Shown: positions 20,802 through 31,720, numbered from the stretch's first letter. The stretch: 64,000 bases of DNA from Pararge aegeria (GCF_905163445.1 NC_053196.1:11557501-11621500), one strand, 5' to 3'. Notes: generated by a model not told the origin, from the letters alone. Program-made: numbers and translations.

Positions 20802-21950
20802 TGATAGGCCTACATGAATATAGAAATTTTGGTTTCTATAAAAATGGAAATGGATTCCATCTTTAGAACAGATCTCATTATTATTTTTATATAATAGACT
20901 AAACAGCTTCGCTATACCTATTACTTGTGCTTCTTGTCTTCTTGATGTTTGTCCAGTCTATTCTTAAACTGTATCAGTATATCGCAGTCACTTCATCTTA
21001 AGGCAAGGCATTCCACATTTGTATAACTTTATTGCTAATAAAGTGCTTGGAAGGATTAGACGACAAAATTTGTTTAAAAATTTACCTCAGTTTTTATCCC
21101 ATAAAAGTTTCGAAAAAAGCTATAACATTTTATCTGTACATTAAATCATTCATCCTACATGCTATGTAGATTGGATGATGACGCTAAATTGAAAATTTAT
21201 TTACCCTCTTCCTAGTTAAATTACCTTCAGACTAACAAAGAAAAAAAAGCGATAGTGAAAATAGCAAAAAAGGTGGAAATGAATTTGAATAATGTTGGAG
21301 GCGCGCGAAGTTATGATAATGCTCGCAAAGTACCGCGCGTAGCGTAACGCTCTCTGTGGAAGTTTTCCCGCACCCTAATACTGTTTATTAACAAAATAGT
21401 TTGTGATGGCTTTGTAAGATATTAGTCAAACTAAGTAAAGTATAATATTTTATACTTTACTTAGGGTCTTCTATCAACTTTTGTTGATGTTTGTGTCATA
21501 ATCTTTGCTACTATTATAAATGTATAATTTAACCTGTGATAGCCTGGAGGGTAAGACCTAGGCATCTCATTCGATGGGACCATGTTCGATACCTGGCACC
21601 TATAACATTCGGAGTTATGTTTTCAACAGCCAAATAAAATTAAAAAAAAATGATCCTCACAGAATTCTTTAAAAACCGACACAAACTCGTTTTAATTCGC
21701 TGACTAGTACCTAATTCGCCTTTCTTACTTTCTTATAAAGAGAGTAAAAAATTCGTTATAAGTATTTTTCAACAACTTATAACGAATTTTTTATCATTTA
21801 TCATTCAAACAAACAGGTTTCCCTTCTTATAATACCTATGTAAATAAAATAATAATAATATGTACTGATACAATGATAGGTTGATAGGTACAATATCTTA
21901 CTGTTGTTACAAGAAACATAATAGTTTTTTTTATTGTTTTATGCAAATGA
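20802..21950. repeat. Tandem segmental duplication, unit 1 (1149 bp)
   Basis: Positions 20802-21273 reappear at 21951-22421, and 21283-21950 reappear at 23125-23780, at near identity. The segment is non-coding. It includes a degenerate tRNA-like SINE head (21536-21625), a 14-bp-arm hairpin at 21431-21464 and a 19-bp perfect hairpin at 21745-21793. Confidence 0.95.
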
Positions 21951-22520
21951 TGATAGGCCTACATGAATATAGAAATTTTGGTTTCTATAAAAATGGAAAT
22001 GGATTCCATCTTTAGAACAGATCTCATTATTATTTTTATATAATAGACTAAACAGCTTCGCTATACCTATTACTTGTGCTTCTTGTCTTCTTGATGTTTG
22101 TCCAGTCTATTCTTAAACTGTATCAGTATATCGCAGTCACTTCATCTTAAGGCAAGGCATTCCACATTTGTATAACTTTATTGCTAATAAAGTGCTTGGA
22201 AGGATTAGACGACAAAATTTGTTTAAAAATTTACCTCAGTTTTTATCCCATAAAAGTTTCGAAAAAAGCTATAACATTTTATCTGTACATTAAATCATTC
22301 ATCCTACATGCTATGTAGATTGGATGATGACGCTAAATTGAAAATTTATTTACCCTCTTCCTAGTTAAATTACCTTCAGACTAACAAAGAAAAAAAAGCG
22401 ATAGTGAAAATAGCAAAAAAGGTGGAAATGAGATTTTATAAGTGGGAAACCTGGTAAAACTTTTATAAATTAATAGAACATCAGAAAATAAGTTAACTAG
22501 GTAAATTCCTTTTTATTTAT

Positions 22521-22881
22521 ACTGGCTTTTGCCCGCGACTTCGTCTGCGTGGACTTCAAAATTGGGCCTAAAACTTTGCTCGTTAACAATTTTAAATCCT
22601 ACCACGGGAACTATTTGGGAGATCGGTATAGAAAGTACATGTCATTTTCGAAAGCATAGGTGACATGCATACCAAATATCAAAGCTGTCTGACCGCTCAG
22701 CTCGTGGACAATTTTCAATTTTTCCTCGAAAAATATTTAAGGAATCGAAATAAAAGGTAGCCAATGATCTTTTCCATGCCAAATGCTGCATGCAAGCTTA
22801 ATTTCATCCAAAGCTGTTCAGCCGTTTTTATGTGATTGAGTAAGAAACACCCACACTTTCAAATTTATAATATTAGTAGGA
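22521..22881 (-). mobile_element. Non-autonomous Helitron (minus orientation)
   Basis: The 3' end in reverse is 'actggcttttgcccgcgacttcgtc', the lepidopteran Helitron end with a GC-rich stem, although the usual ctagct is altered. The other end is 'aatttataatattagtagga'. No coding capacity. It lies inside the extra block of duplication unit 2. Confidence 0.75.
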
Positions 22882-22922
22882 TTCCTTTCAGTGTTTTATT
22901 TTGAAATCCTATATTCGTAAAC

Positions 22923-22993
22923 AAAAAGCTCAGCGGTATTCTACAAAGAATAGGTTGGCTACCTATTCTTTGTAGAATACCGCTGAGCTTTTT
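22923..22993. repeat. Perfect 32-bp hairpin with 7-nt loop
   Basis: The arms AAAAAGCTCAGCGG...AGAATAGG (22923-22954) and their exact complement (22962-22993) flank the loop TTGGCTA. There is not one mismatch. Confidence 0.97.
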
Positions 22994-23780
22994 CCTAAAG
23001 CCTAACTCCTTTTTTCGGTCGAAGAGAATATTAAGCGTGGGTAGGTATACAAAAAAACCACTCAATTTCAATATTCCCGCAGTAAGAATGCTTCATTCAT
23101 ATTCGCGGGCTCACCTGTTAGCAAATTGAATAATGTTGGAGGCGCGCGAAGTTATGATAATGCTCGCAAAGTACCGCGCGTAGCGTAACGCTCTCTGTGG
23201 AAGTTTTCCCGCACCCTAATACTGTTTATTAACAAAATAGTTTGTGATGGCTTTGTAAGATATTAGTCAAACTAAGTAAAGTATAATATTTTATACTTTA
23301 CTTAGGGTCTTCTATCAACTTTTGTTGATGTTTGTGTCATAATCTTTGCTACTATTATAAATGTATAATTTAACCTGTGATAGCCTGGAGGGTAAGACCT
23401 AGGCATCTCATTCGATGGGACCATGTTCGATACCTGGCACCTATAACATTCGGAGTTATGTTTTCAACAGCCAAATAAAATTAAAAAAAAATGATCCTCA
23501 CAGAATTCTTTAAAAACCGACACAAACTCGTTTTAATTCGCTGACTAGTACCTAATTCGCCTTTCTTACTTTCTTATAAAGAGAGTAAAAAATTCGTTAT
23601 AAGTATTTTTCAACAACTTATAATATTTATCATTCAAACAAACAGGTTTCCCTTCTTATAATACCTATGTAAATAAAATAATAATAATATGTACTGATAC
23701 AATGATAGGTTGATAGGTACAATATCTTACTGTTGTTACAAGAAACATAATAGTTTTTTTTATTGTTTTATGCAAATGAT

Positions 23781-24301
23781 CGGTCAAAGAACTAATTCGT
23801 TATAATAGTTTCGGTACTCATTCCTTTTAATGGCTGGTCCCGTTGCTCTATTTTTTTTAATAATTTCTTTGCCTTCAGTTGCACAATATTTACATACAAC
23901 GGGACTTGTAGCGAAAGCTGTTTATTGCTTGTGTAAAAAACGCTTTACTTTGGGGTTCTACTTTTTACCAATTGAGAGCAATGCTTTGAGAGGCCGCCCT
24001 ACTTTTACCTAAGCAAATAAAGAAATTTTTATATGGCTTTCAAAAGATTTTGCACTAAAATTGTACAGTTACACTTTGTTTTAAACGTAGCGGCCCAAAA
24101 AAACTGAGTAGTTGCAATATAATAACATCTGTGTTAGATACACATACATTTAAAGCAGTTTAGTTAATTTAATAGTGATATAGGTTTTAAACTGATACCT
24201 GACTCGATCATAACTGACATTTTTTTTTAATTATCCTAGTTACTAAACAAATATTTTGTGAGTTTCTACAAAGCATTAATGTGTTCTAGGTATCAAAGTT
24301 A
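23781..24301. other. AT-rich intergenic DNA
   Basis: A 60-codon ATG frame at 23830-24012 has no domain and no supporting signals. Nothing else recognised. Confidence 0.4.
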
Positions 24302-24500
24302 ACCGTCTCGTTGGTTTAGTGGCAAGCATGTTCAAAGAATCACTGGTTTCAGATCACAGTTCGATTCCCGGATATGGCGAAGAATAAAGGTACTGGGTTT
24401 TTCTTTTTAAAAAATCTGAGAATTCATCGGTTAGGAAATTGACAGTGTGGATTTACGTGCCTCACGGAGAGCATGTTAAGTCCCAGTTTTCATCATTAAC
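24302..24500 (+). repeat. Fourth tRNA-like SINE family, diverged
   Basis: 'cgttggtttagtggcaagcatg' and GTTCGATTCCCGG form a tRNA-like head. It is followed by 'actgggtttttctttttaaaaaatctgag' and 'gtgcctcacggagagcatgttaag', which recur at 25318 and 50445. Confidence 0.7.
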
Positions 24501-25317
24501 TTGCAATTAAAATCTTTAAACTTATGGGCTTCACGAATAAAATCACATGTTAAGCATTAGTGCTGCAAGCTTTGATCTATGCTTTAATCAATGCTCTTTT
24601 AGAGAGATTCTGAAACGTTCATAATATCTTAAATTTAAATTTAATTTAATTTAATTTAATTAAGATTATTTTAAAAATCCCATAAAAGCAGTTTTTTTTC
24701 TAGATTTAAGAATTATTTTACGATAGTATGAATATTAGAATTATCCTGCGTAGGATATCTTTGCATGATATTATTACGATCATGTTTGCGGCCAAGTCTT
24801 ACATAGGTTATTATATTAATCACGCATAAACGGCATTCGGTTGTTTTTGCAGGATAGAAGCAATCACATTATCAGCACAAGGATTCAGGTTATTTCAGCG
24901 ACAAATTTCATCAAAATGGGTAATGTGGTTGAGCCGAATTTAAGTAGCTAACAAACATTAAAAGAAACGAATAGACCAAACATTACACATATGACTTTGT
25001 ATGGATTGAATTTGTAACGTGGCAATGTTTCGTACATTTATATGTTTGTACGCGTTGTCACGTTGTAAAATAACTTAGGTTTATTCCGAGCCAGGCGCGG
25101 CTTACCGCAGTTAACTGCAATAATTTACCTAAAGCTATGGAGGTGTGCAAACACAAAAATTGTTTTCGCGGTGGTCATCGGACATTTCATTGTAGTGTTT
25201 GTTTAGGTTCTAAAATTGTTACTGTTGTTTATTAATATTAGGTGGGATACTCTTAAATCTAACAATGCTGCTCCGATGTAGGTCCGTGGGCTTTTATTGA
25301 CTATTTCTGTAAGTGAT
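24501..25317. other. AT-rich intergenic DNA with a TTTAA microsatellite
   Basis: AATTT/TTTAA repeats lie at about 24630-24662. No gene seen. Confidence 0.45.
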
Positions 25318-25478
25318 AATAGGAGTGATGGCATAACGGCTCTCCGAAGCACGAGAGTTGACGCCGCCAATTTCTACTACGTAGAATTCCTAAAAATTGT
25401 TGTCCTGGTCCGGAATTCGAACCCAGGACCCTGTGACACGTTGTTTCATATGCTAACCACTAGACCAATGGAGCCGTT
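25318..25478 (-). repeat. Fourth-family tRNA-like SINE
   Basis: In reverse this reads 'cattggtctagtggttagcatatg', GGTTCGAATTCCGGACC and then 'tcgtgcttcggagagccg'. The tRNA-like part is well preserved, but there is no clean acceptor stem and the downstream SINE body is present, so it is not a tRNA gene. Confidence 0.75.
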
Positions 25479-25550
25479 TCTTTACATACTTAATCTAAAA
25501 TAAATGTTTACTACAATAGTACTTATTGTAGACATGGAAGTTATTTATTC

Positions 25551-25696
25551 AATTTAAATAAATAAAATAAATAAACTACAACAATACATACATCGCTATC
25601 TAGCTCCAAAGTAAGCATAGCTTGTGATATAGCTACCTTATAACTCATAAGATAGCTGACGAATATTTTTATGAATATGATATATATACATACTTA
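25551..25696 (-). repeat. Second-family SINE, 3' part only
   Basis: 'acatcgctatctagctccaaagtaagc' to 'gacgaatatttttatgaat'. It is cut off at about 25696, where a Metulj-like SINE begins, so one probably inserted next to or into the other. Confidence 0.75.
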
Positions 25697-25852
25697 GGAA
25701 GCTGTAATAGCGCAGAGCTCGACTTCACTTTCGGGGGCCCGAGTTCGAATCCCAGCACGCATATCTAAATTTTCTAAGTTATGTGCGTTTCTAGTCAATA
25801 AAAAATCGCTTGCTTCAACAGTGAAAGAACCATCGTGTGGAAACCTGCATAT
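25697..25852 (+). repeat. Metulj-like SINE, 3'-truncated
   Basis: Head 'gaagctgtaatagcgcag' with GAGTTCGAATCCCAGC, then the body to 'gtgtggaaacctgcat', where it stops. Confidence 0.78.
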
Positions 25853-26016
25853 TACTGTGTCCTGAGAATATTGAATGACCTCTATTTAAATATTCGCGTA
25901 GGTATATTAAAGTAGGTACCACTACTGTACACTGTTTAATGTCATCTTTTAATCATTTGTGTTAAAGTTATTAGATGGACGGTTAAAAAAGCATAAAGAC
26001 GCTCACAATAATTTAA

Positions 26017-26265
26017 TTTGACGACCGACTGGCGCAGTGGGCAGCTACCCTGTTTTCTGAGTCCTAGGCCGTGGCCGTAAATGTTTTTGTGATGAACATG
26101 ATTGTTTTTCAGTGTCTGGGTGTTTATCTGTATATTATAAGTATTTATGTGGATCATATTCATAAAAATATTCATCAGCTATCTTGGTACCCATAACACA
26201 AGCTACACTTACTTTGGGGCTAGATAGCGATGTGTGAATTGTCGTAGTATATTTATTCATATTAT
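26017..26265 (+). repeat. Second-family SINE, full length
   Basis: From 'tttgacgaccgactggcgcagtgg' to 'ggggctagatagcgatgtgtg'. There is a deletion just where the B-box ('gttcgattccc') should be. Confidence 0.85.
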
Positions 26266-26890
26266 TTACAATAGACGTTTATTTCACTTCAGAATTCAAA
26301 ACACAATATCCCCTTCGTAAGATTATTGACAGGTTTCAATAATCCTACTATTTAATTACAAATCATCAAAAGTATGTTTTTATTGTGTAAATACTATTTA
26401 TAAATCATTTTATTCATTTTATCAATTAAATATCACTTTGACATAACTATTAAAATATATTTATAATATTTAAAAATAGAACACGTGTTTGATACTATAT
26501 CCTGTATTGAAATTCAAATAGAATACAATATTATTATAATTTACGGAATTATGAAGTTATTTATTATAACTAATTTACACAGTTTCTTATATGTTATCCA
26601 TAAATAATGTAGTTCCATCGACTAAGTGTGAAATGGCCCTGGCGTACTAACAAGATATATAATAAATAAACAAATAAATATTCAAAGTTCTATAGTAATG
26701 TTCTCATGATGATTACAGCAAGTACTTTTAAAATAGATAAAGAATTAAGAACCAAAAAGACACACACGATCGGCGCAACTTAAATAAAAGCTTGTTAAAA
26801 TACGAAACTAATAATTTTGTCCACCCATTTGTATTTGTGTACTTACCTGGTTACGTCAATATTTGATTGGGACCTCGTCCGTAATGTCAC
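26266..26890. other. AT-rich intergenic DNA, nothing recognised
   Basis: No repeat family or coding signal. Confidence 0.4.
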
Positions 26891-26893
26891 AAG

Positions 26894-27175
26894 GTGGACA
26901 CGCTGCAAACATTTCAAATCTCTGCTAATCTGCCAAAGGACGGTAAATTTGTCAATAAATCTATAATTATATTTGTTTTCAAAAACATTGGAGATCTTTA
27001 TGAAATTGCAATAATAGAACCCAAAGTAGCAACTAAAGGACTAAAGATTTTTATCATAACTAAATTCCAAGAAGATTCGAAAATTGACGGTATTTCACAC
27101 CCTTACAGATTCTACGTTGGGGTTACAGATTCTACTGAAAACAAGCTGACAATAACCTCAGCAATTGTTCTATAA
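26894..27175 (+). other. Unrecognised open frame, possible exon or captured gene fragment
   Basis: An open frame of about 93 codons ends in TAA at 27173-27175. It has no in-frame ATG at its start; the first ATG-like start is GTG and a TAA lies just upstream. Residue use is protein-like and not repetitive (alternating hydrophobic and charged, e.g. KNIGDLYEIAIIEPKVATKG), but no domain is recognised. A CACAAG|GTGG acceptor at the left edge is possible and poor in pyrimidines. A Helitron fragment begins about 35 bp downstream. Helitrons are known to capture gene pieces, but this frame lies outside the visible Helitron boundary. A chance open frame in AT-rich DNA remains quite possible. Confidence 0.25.
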
Positions 27176-27206
27176 AGGAAGAAACACTATTTATATTTAA
27201 ATAGAA

Positions 27207-27597
27207 CTACGAGTAGCTGTTGCCCGCGTTCTTCATCATCGTTTATAACGGTTTTTTATAAAATCCGTGGAAACCGGTTGTTTTCCAGCACGGCTAGCAT
27301 GGGGAAGAAGTCAATTATCGCTTCTTCTATTCCATGTTCCCGTGTCTTTAGCAGGTTGACACGTTAATTATATCCCTTGTAGGGGGGATATAAACGGGGG
27401 ATATAATTTTTGTTTCCTGTCCGTGCTAGTCCTGTTGGGATAAAAAGTAGCCTATGTAATTCTCGTTTATTCGACTAACTTTATACTAAAAATCAATTTG
27501 ACTGATTGCAAAGTTAGGGCGTAAAGACATAACATACCAACAAATAAACTGTATGTGCATGTACACTTCCTCATTGGTAATATTAATAAGGATAGTC
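27207..27597 (-). mobile_element. Non-autonomous Helitron interrupted by another element
   Basis: The left end 'gtagctgttgcccgcg' and inner words 'gggataaaaagtagcctatg' and 'aatattaataaggata' are those of lepidopteran Helitron derivatives in reverse. Between about 27285 and 27441 lies foreign sequence homologous to 59986-60240. Confidence 0.75.
27285..27441 (-). mobile_element. Short DNA element with CTAGCACGG-type ends, nested in a Helitron
   Basis: In reverse it reads CAGGACTAGCACGG, 'acaaaaattatatccccc', 'caagggatataatta', 'gctaaag', 'gggaacatg' and ends ATGCTAGCCGTGCTGG. The same order of words occurs at 59986-60240 (+). The imperfect inverted ends suggest a MITE; I could not fix the target duplication. 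Confidence 0.55.
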
Positions 27598-27795
27598 TAA
27601 GTCAAAGTCAAAAATATGTTTATTCAAGTAGGCCCATGGATGTCATGAGAAAAGTGTACACGGTAGTAAGATGATGGCGAAAACCATATTCGTTAACTTA
27701 TAACTTAAGCTACGAGGGTTCCAAACTCGTCCTGGTCGTCCGTCCAAGAAGAAGCCAACAACAAATTAAGCCGGGTGTTCTTTTTATCACTAATA
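27598..27795 (-). repeat. LINE 3' UTR fragment
   Basis: 'agtcaaagtcaaaaatatg' (reverse of the TTTGACTTTGACTTT tail), 'tattcaagtaggccc', 'gatgatggcgaaaaccatattcg' and 'aagaagaagccaacaacaaatt' match the 42.1-42.3 kb LINE tail. Confidence 0.8.
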
Positions 27796-28301
27796 CAAAC
27801 CGAAAATTTATACTTAATAGAGACTTAATAGAGATTCACACGTTGCTTTGTGTTTCTGCTTGCTTAGGTCACATTAAACTACCATAACTTTGTTTGTGTC
27901 CATCTATATTTACCGTGACAGCTTGCAAACAGCCGTAATCTCTGCTAATCGCCGCTCTATAGCAAACTTATCCTATATGCAATAGTATATCGTAGGTTTA
28001 CAACAGAAGGTAACATCGAATAAAGTTTTACAAACGATTCGCAACTCAACCGCATTAACATTGTTATATACTTAGTTAAGATCAATATAATTGTGGTTTC
28101 TTTTAGTAATATTTGATTGACTAAGCAGATAGCCATGATAAGTGGAAAAATATCACCTATAAACAGAGATAACCTGGGCATGCCAGAAACACATCCTGCA
28201 AAGTCTGGTCCTGTGCCCTCAATCTGAGAAGTATATGCGAACCCTCATTTGACTGTTATTATACCGACAGCGACGCCTTAAGACCGGAACACAGCAAAAA
28301 T
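27796..28301. other. Intergenic DNA, nothing recognised
   Basis: The minus frame 27957-28181 has no domain. Confidence 0.4.
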
Positions 28302-28720
28302 TCAAAATTCAAAATTCTTTTATTTCAAGTAGGCCTAGTTTATTTATTTTATTTTAGTTAGTTTAGCACTTTCGAAACGTCAATTCAGTCTGTCGGTAGT
28401 GACTCTACCACCGGTTCGGAAGGCAGATTCCACTGAGAAGAGGCGGCAAGAAACTCAGCAGATTGCTCTTTTCCAACATCATTTTATAGTTTAATAATCT
28501 TTAGAATTTTACTGTTTTGAGAGAGATGAGAGCGGAGTGACCAACTTCCAAGCAGCCTTGTCGTTAAGGAATTCATCAATCGTCTCGTAACCACGATTGG
28601 TTAAATGTGTTTTAATATATTGTTTAAACTTAGGTAAAGGTAGAGCTAATATTACCTTCGGTATCATGTTATAAAAGCGTATACCCATCCCCACAAAGGA
28701 TTTCTGTACCTTTCCTCAGA
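28302..28720 (-). pseudogene. 5'-truncated jockey/CR1-like LINE: reverse transcriptase C-terminus and 3' UTR
   Basis: The minus frame 28509-28694 encodes GMGIRFYNMIPKVILALP, then LPKFKQYIKTHLTNRGY and TIDEFLNDKAAW. This is the C-terminal end of insect non-LTR reverse transcriptases (pattern 'G...YN.LP......F...K..L..K.YY...E(Y/F)L.D...W'). Its 3' UTR at 28302-28508 carries 'gactctaccaccggttcggaaggcagattccac' and ends at the 'aattcaaaattcaaaattc' tail. All upstream catalytic parts are missing. Confidence 0.8.
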
Positions 28721-29270
28721 CGGCATGCATATATCATTTATTTCTTAGCGACAATGCTGCTAAGCCGCAGCAATAAGCGAGTTATATATATAAAGCTAAC
28801 GTTGTAAGATGTCTGTTAGTTCTCATTATGCTTTAAAAACTGTTTATAAAGTCATGTTTTTGTAAGATGAGACTGTTTGTGATAAGACCGCCTTTTGTTA
28901 AAAAATTTATGGTTGTTGGATTTTAATTTTATGTCCTTTTTAAGCAAATAAGTTGTTTCAATAATTAGATATAGCCTAGTCTAATAATTGACATTAAGTC
29001 TTGATTCCCATAGATTTACTATTTTATCATTTAATTTTAGTAGAGTCACTCTAAACAGACTGATATTATACGTTTAAAACTGCTTATAGACTTCATTTAT
29101 TATACTTTATTTAAATGTTTCCCTGTTCTTAGTGACACTAATACAGATTTGGAAGGCAGATTTCAAATCGGCAGTAGAGTCATACATTGTTCTATCTTGA
29201 GAGCAACAAAAGAAACCAACCACATTATGATGTGTTTTGTATTTTTTACTAATTTAACTGATTAATTGAA
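28721..29270. other. Decayed LINE-like and AT-rich DNA
   Basis: 'ataagaccgccttttgtt' (28882) and 'cagatttggaaggcagatttc' (29145) echo LINE 3' UTR words. 'tgatgtgt(t/a)ttgtattttttactaatttaactga' is repeated in tandem at about 29227 and 29278. Confidence 0.45.
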
Positions 29271-29276
29271 TTTAAT

Positions 29277-29890
29277 ATGATGTGTATTGTATTTTTTACT
29301 AATTTAACTGATAAGTTATTGTTAATTTTGAAAGTGAATTCTTCATTATCGGCTTTAAAAAAAAAAATACCGTTACATTTTTCGGTTACGCGTCTCATTT
29401 TTCCATTACGCGCCATTCTTCAGTATTTTCCTTTAAGTCCAAACTTAAAAAGATATTGCTGGATAAGCAAAAAGGAGACGACAAGAGGAATTGGGAAGTC
29501 TGATATCTTAGAGCAAGCCTAAGTAACGCTTTGCATAGTGACATAAAGAAGTTAACCATATTATTTAGTAGACTCAGAGTGCATACACTTGCCACTAAAA
29601 TAGCAGTTCTTGGCTGGTCCGGGATGTGCTGCAGCAGCGATCAGAAAACCACTGCTACAGCATATCGCTGAGGCGATACTCTGTTTGGGAGGAACAACAC
29701 CACAGATATGTCACTGCCAACATGGAACTATATTTGTTTGTTTGTAGCTTATTTAAGTTTATTTTGTTACCCAATTTTAAGATCCTTTCTTTTTTTATAT
29801 AGTTTAAGTTGTTATTGATATGTTTTTGTGTAACGTGTACTTTATATGTTAATTGTTATGTGTTGTTTTTTTTCCCAAATAAAAGATTTT
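29277..29890 (+). pseudogene. Possible decayed LINE reverse-transcriptase fragment
   Basis: Frames broken by stops and shifts run through 'gcgatactctgtttgggaggaacaac' (29672), which in one frame gives ILCLGGTT, reminiscent of the 'LRYGI..WG' motif of non-LTR reverse transcriptases. A T-rich 3' part with AATAAA at 29878 could be its tail. Weak evidence. Confidence 0.25.
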
Positions 29891-30601
29891 ATTATTATTT
29901 TTTTTGTCCCTACCACGGTTGATTCGAGTTTATTTATGTCAGTATGTTCAAACCTGACAAAATGTTGTTGCAAAGTATTGATAGATATTATGAGTTTCTC
30001 CTAAACTGAAGCCATACTCGATTTCATCCAAGCCAAAAGCTCTGACATTGATAGCGGGTGAAATAACAATAGATTCGTCACGATCATCAACTAGGAAGTG
30101 GACAACTAGACCACGCACCCTTTCGGAGAAAGTTCCATTGTTACTTTCTTCCCTTTCAAATAACAGCAATCTTTGTATAACTGTTACCAATATTACGGTG
30201 CCTTGTGTAATTATTCATAACTGTTCAAAGGGTTGCTTCAATATAGACCATTCGGACCGTTAGTTTATGATACCGAAAGGGTAACGGGACGCCGCGATGT
30301 GACGTAGCGACGGTACAGTTATCTATAGTTTTATTTGTTTACAGTTTTGAGCAATAAGAGAAAGAAGAAAGGCGGTATTGAGCTGTCTCCGTGTAATTTG
30401 TCCGTTAGCTTCAAGACAACAGATCACGTTGTGTTTATAAAGGAAAGTAGATTGTGTGATTAACACAAAAGACTTAACAGTTGTTCTGTTATTTTACTTT
30501 TGAGATTTATAGCTATATAATTTAACTAGCGTTGAAATTACTGCGCCCGTGACTTGAAATTACTGATTCCTTGTGAAATGTTACTCTCACATCACTTCAA
30601 A
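29891..30601. other. Intergenic DNA, nothing recognised
   Basis: Opposed open frames at 29948-30190 (-) and 30048-30263 (+) overlap in a modestly GC-rich patch. Neither shows a domain or good splice sites. Confidence 0.35.
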
Positions 30602-30808
30602 TCAGACGATTGGCGCAGTTTGCAGCGACCCTGCTTTCTGAGTCCAAGGCCGTGGGTTCGATTCCCACTACTGGAAAACGTTTGTGTGATGAACATAAAT
30701 ATTTTCCAGTGTCTGGATAATCTGTATATTATAAGTATTTATCTTTATTATTCATAAAAAAAATATTCATCAGTTATCTTAGTACCCATAACATTTATTT
30801 ATTTATCA
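30602..30808 (+). repeat. Second-family SINE, 3' end missing
   Basis: Complete head ('gacgattggcgcag', GGTTCGATTCCCAC) and body to 'ttagtacccataaca', then a jump straight to a TTTATT tail. The 'ctttggggctagatggcg' part is lost. Confidence 0.85.
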
Positions 30809-31389
30809 CACTATTACTAAGGGGCGAAAGATGTGAATGTAAGTTATTATAATGGTTACTCTTTCACGCCACCACTTCTGAACAGATTTGACTGAAATTT
30901 GGAATTAAAATAGATGATAACCAGGTTTTTACCCCGAAACTAGGTAGGTAATAGGTAAAAAAAAATCAAGTTTTAAGATAGCTATACTTTGTGTAACTTT
31001 ATGAATCTCAAATACAAAAAAAAAACGAATATTCTACGAATATTTTTTGCCAACGTAATTGTTAGCTTCTGTTGTCATAAACTGTATTGTTTTGCCTCAG
31101 CCACTGGTGTTACTTTATTGTTTGTTTTGTATTTGCTAGAGGTCTAAAAATACCGGCTTATGTTCAATATCTTAGTGCGTGTAATCGTGTTTACGATTAT
31201 TATCGTAACTATTAGTTCTTTGATGTATTATTTTCCTAGTATTGTACGCTGGTCCTGTGGAATCGCACACTATAACTGAGGATCTTTTGGTCCAATCCAT
31301 ACCATATATCCTTGAAGATACTTTGACGACCGTCACAGTGGTTTTAAGCCGGAGGTCCCGGGTTCATTTCCCGTTTATAAATAAATTAG
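30809..31389. other. Intergenic DNA, nothing recognised
   Basis: A weak 'gacgaccgtcacagtggttttaagccggaggtcccgggttcatttccc' (31325-31372) looks like a decayed tRNA-like SINE head. Otherwise plain. Confidence 0.4.
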
Positions 31390-31637
31390 AAATAAAAAAA
31401 TATACTACGACAATACACACATCGCCATATAGCCCCAAAGCAAGCGTAGCTTGTGTTAGGGGTACCTACTAAGATGACTGATGAATATTTTTTTATGAAT
31501 AATAAACATAAAAACACCCGGACACTCAAAAACATTTATGTTTATCACACATAAAAATTCCAGTTGTGAGAATCGAACTTACAGCCTTAGACTCAGAAAG
31601 CAAGATCGCTGCCCACTGCGCCAATCGACCGTCAAAA
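31390..31637 (-). repeat. Second-family SINE, full length
   Basis: Reverse orientation, from 'tatactacgacaatacacacatcg' to 'ccaatcgaccgtcaaa'. Confidence 0.87.
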
Positions 31638-31639
31638 AT

Positions 31640-31720
31640 TGAGCGCTCTGGTACGATGTCGCGTAGACACCATAGGGGTATGTGTTTAATATAGACATGT
31701 TTCTAAGCGTCCCGTTCATG
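31640..31720 (+). repeat. Third-family SINE fragment
   Basis: 'tggtacgatgtcgcgtagacaccataggggtatg' is the middle of the family seen at 48.66 and 50.32 kb. Confidence 0.55.

Larger units (their letters stand above)
21951..23780. repeat. Tandem segmental duplication, unit 2 (interrupted)
   Basis: This is the second copy of the 20802-21950 unit. Relative to unit 1 it holds an extra block of about 700 bp (22422-23124) between its halves, containing a Helitron piece and a perfect 32-bp hairpin. It also lacks about 12 bases of the right arm of the hairpin present in unit 1. The outer breakpoints share TGAT. Confidence 0.95.

Noticed and set aside
22923..22993. Possible pre-miRNA
   Set aside because: The stem is perfectly paired over 32 bp with a very short loop, unlike natural animal miRNA precursors. 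No evidence of conservation.
25383..25475. tRNA-like sequence with good A and B boxes (minus strand)
   Set aside because: No proper acceptor stem pairing is visible and the SINE body follows directly. The same head recurs in other SINE copies.
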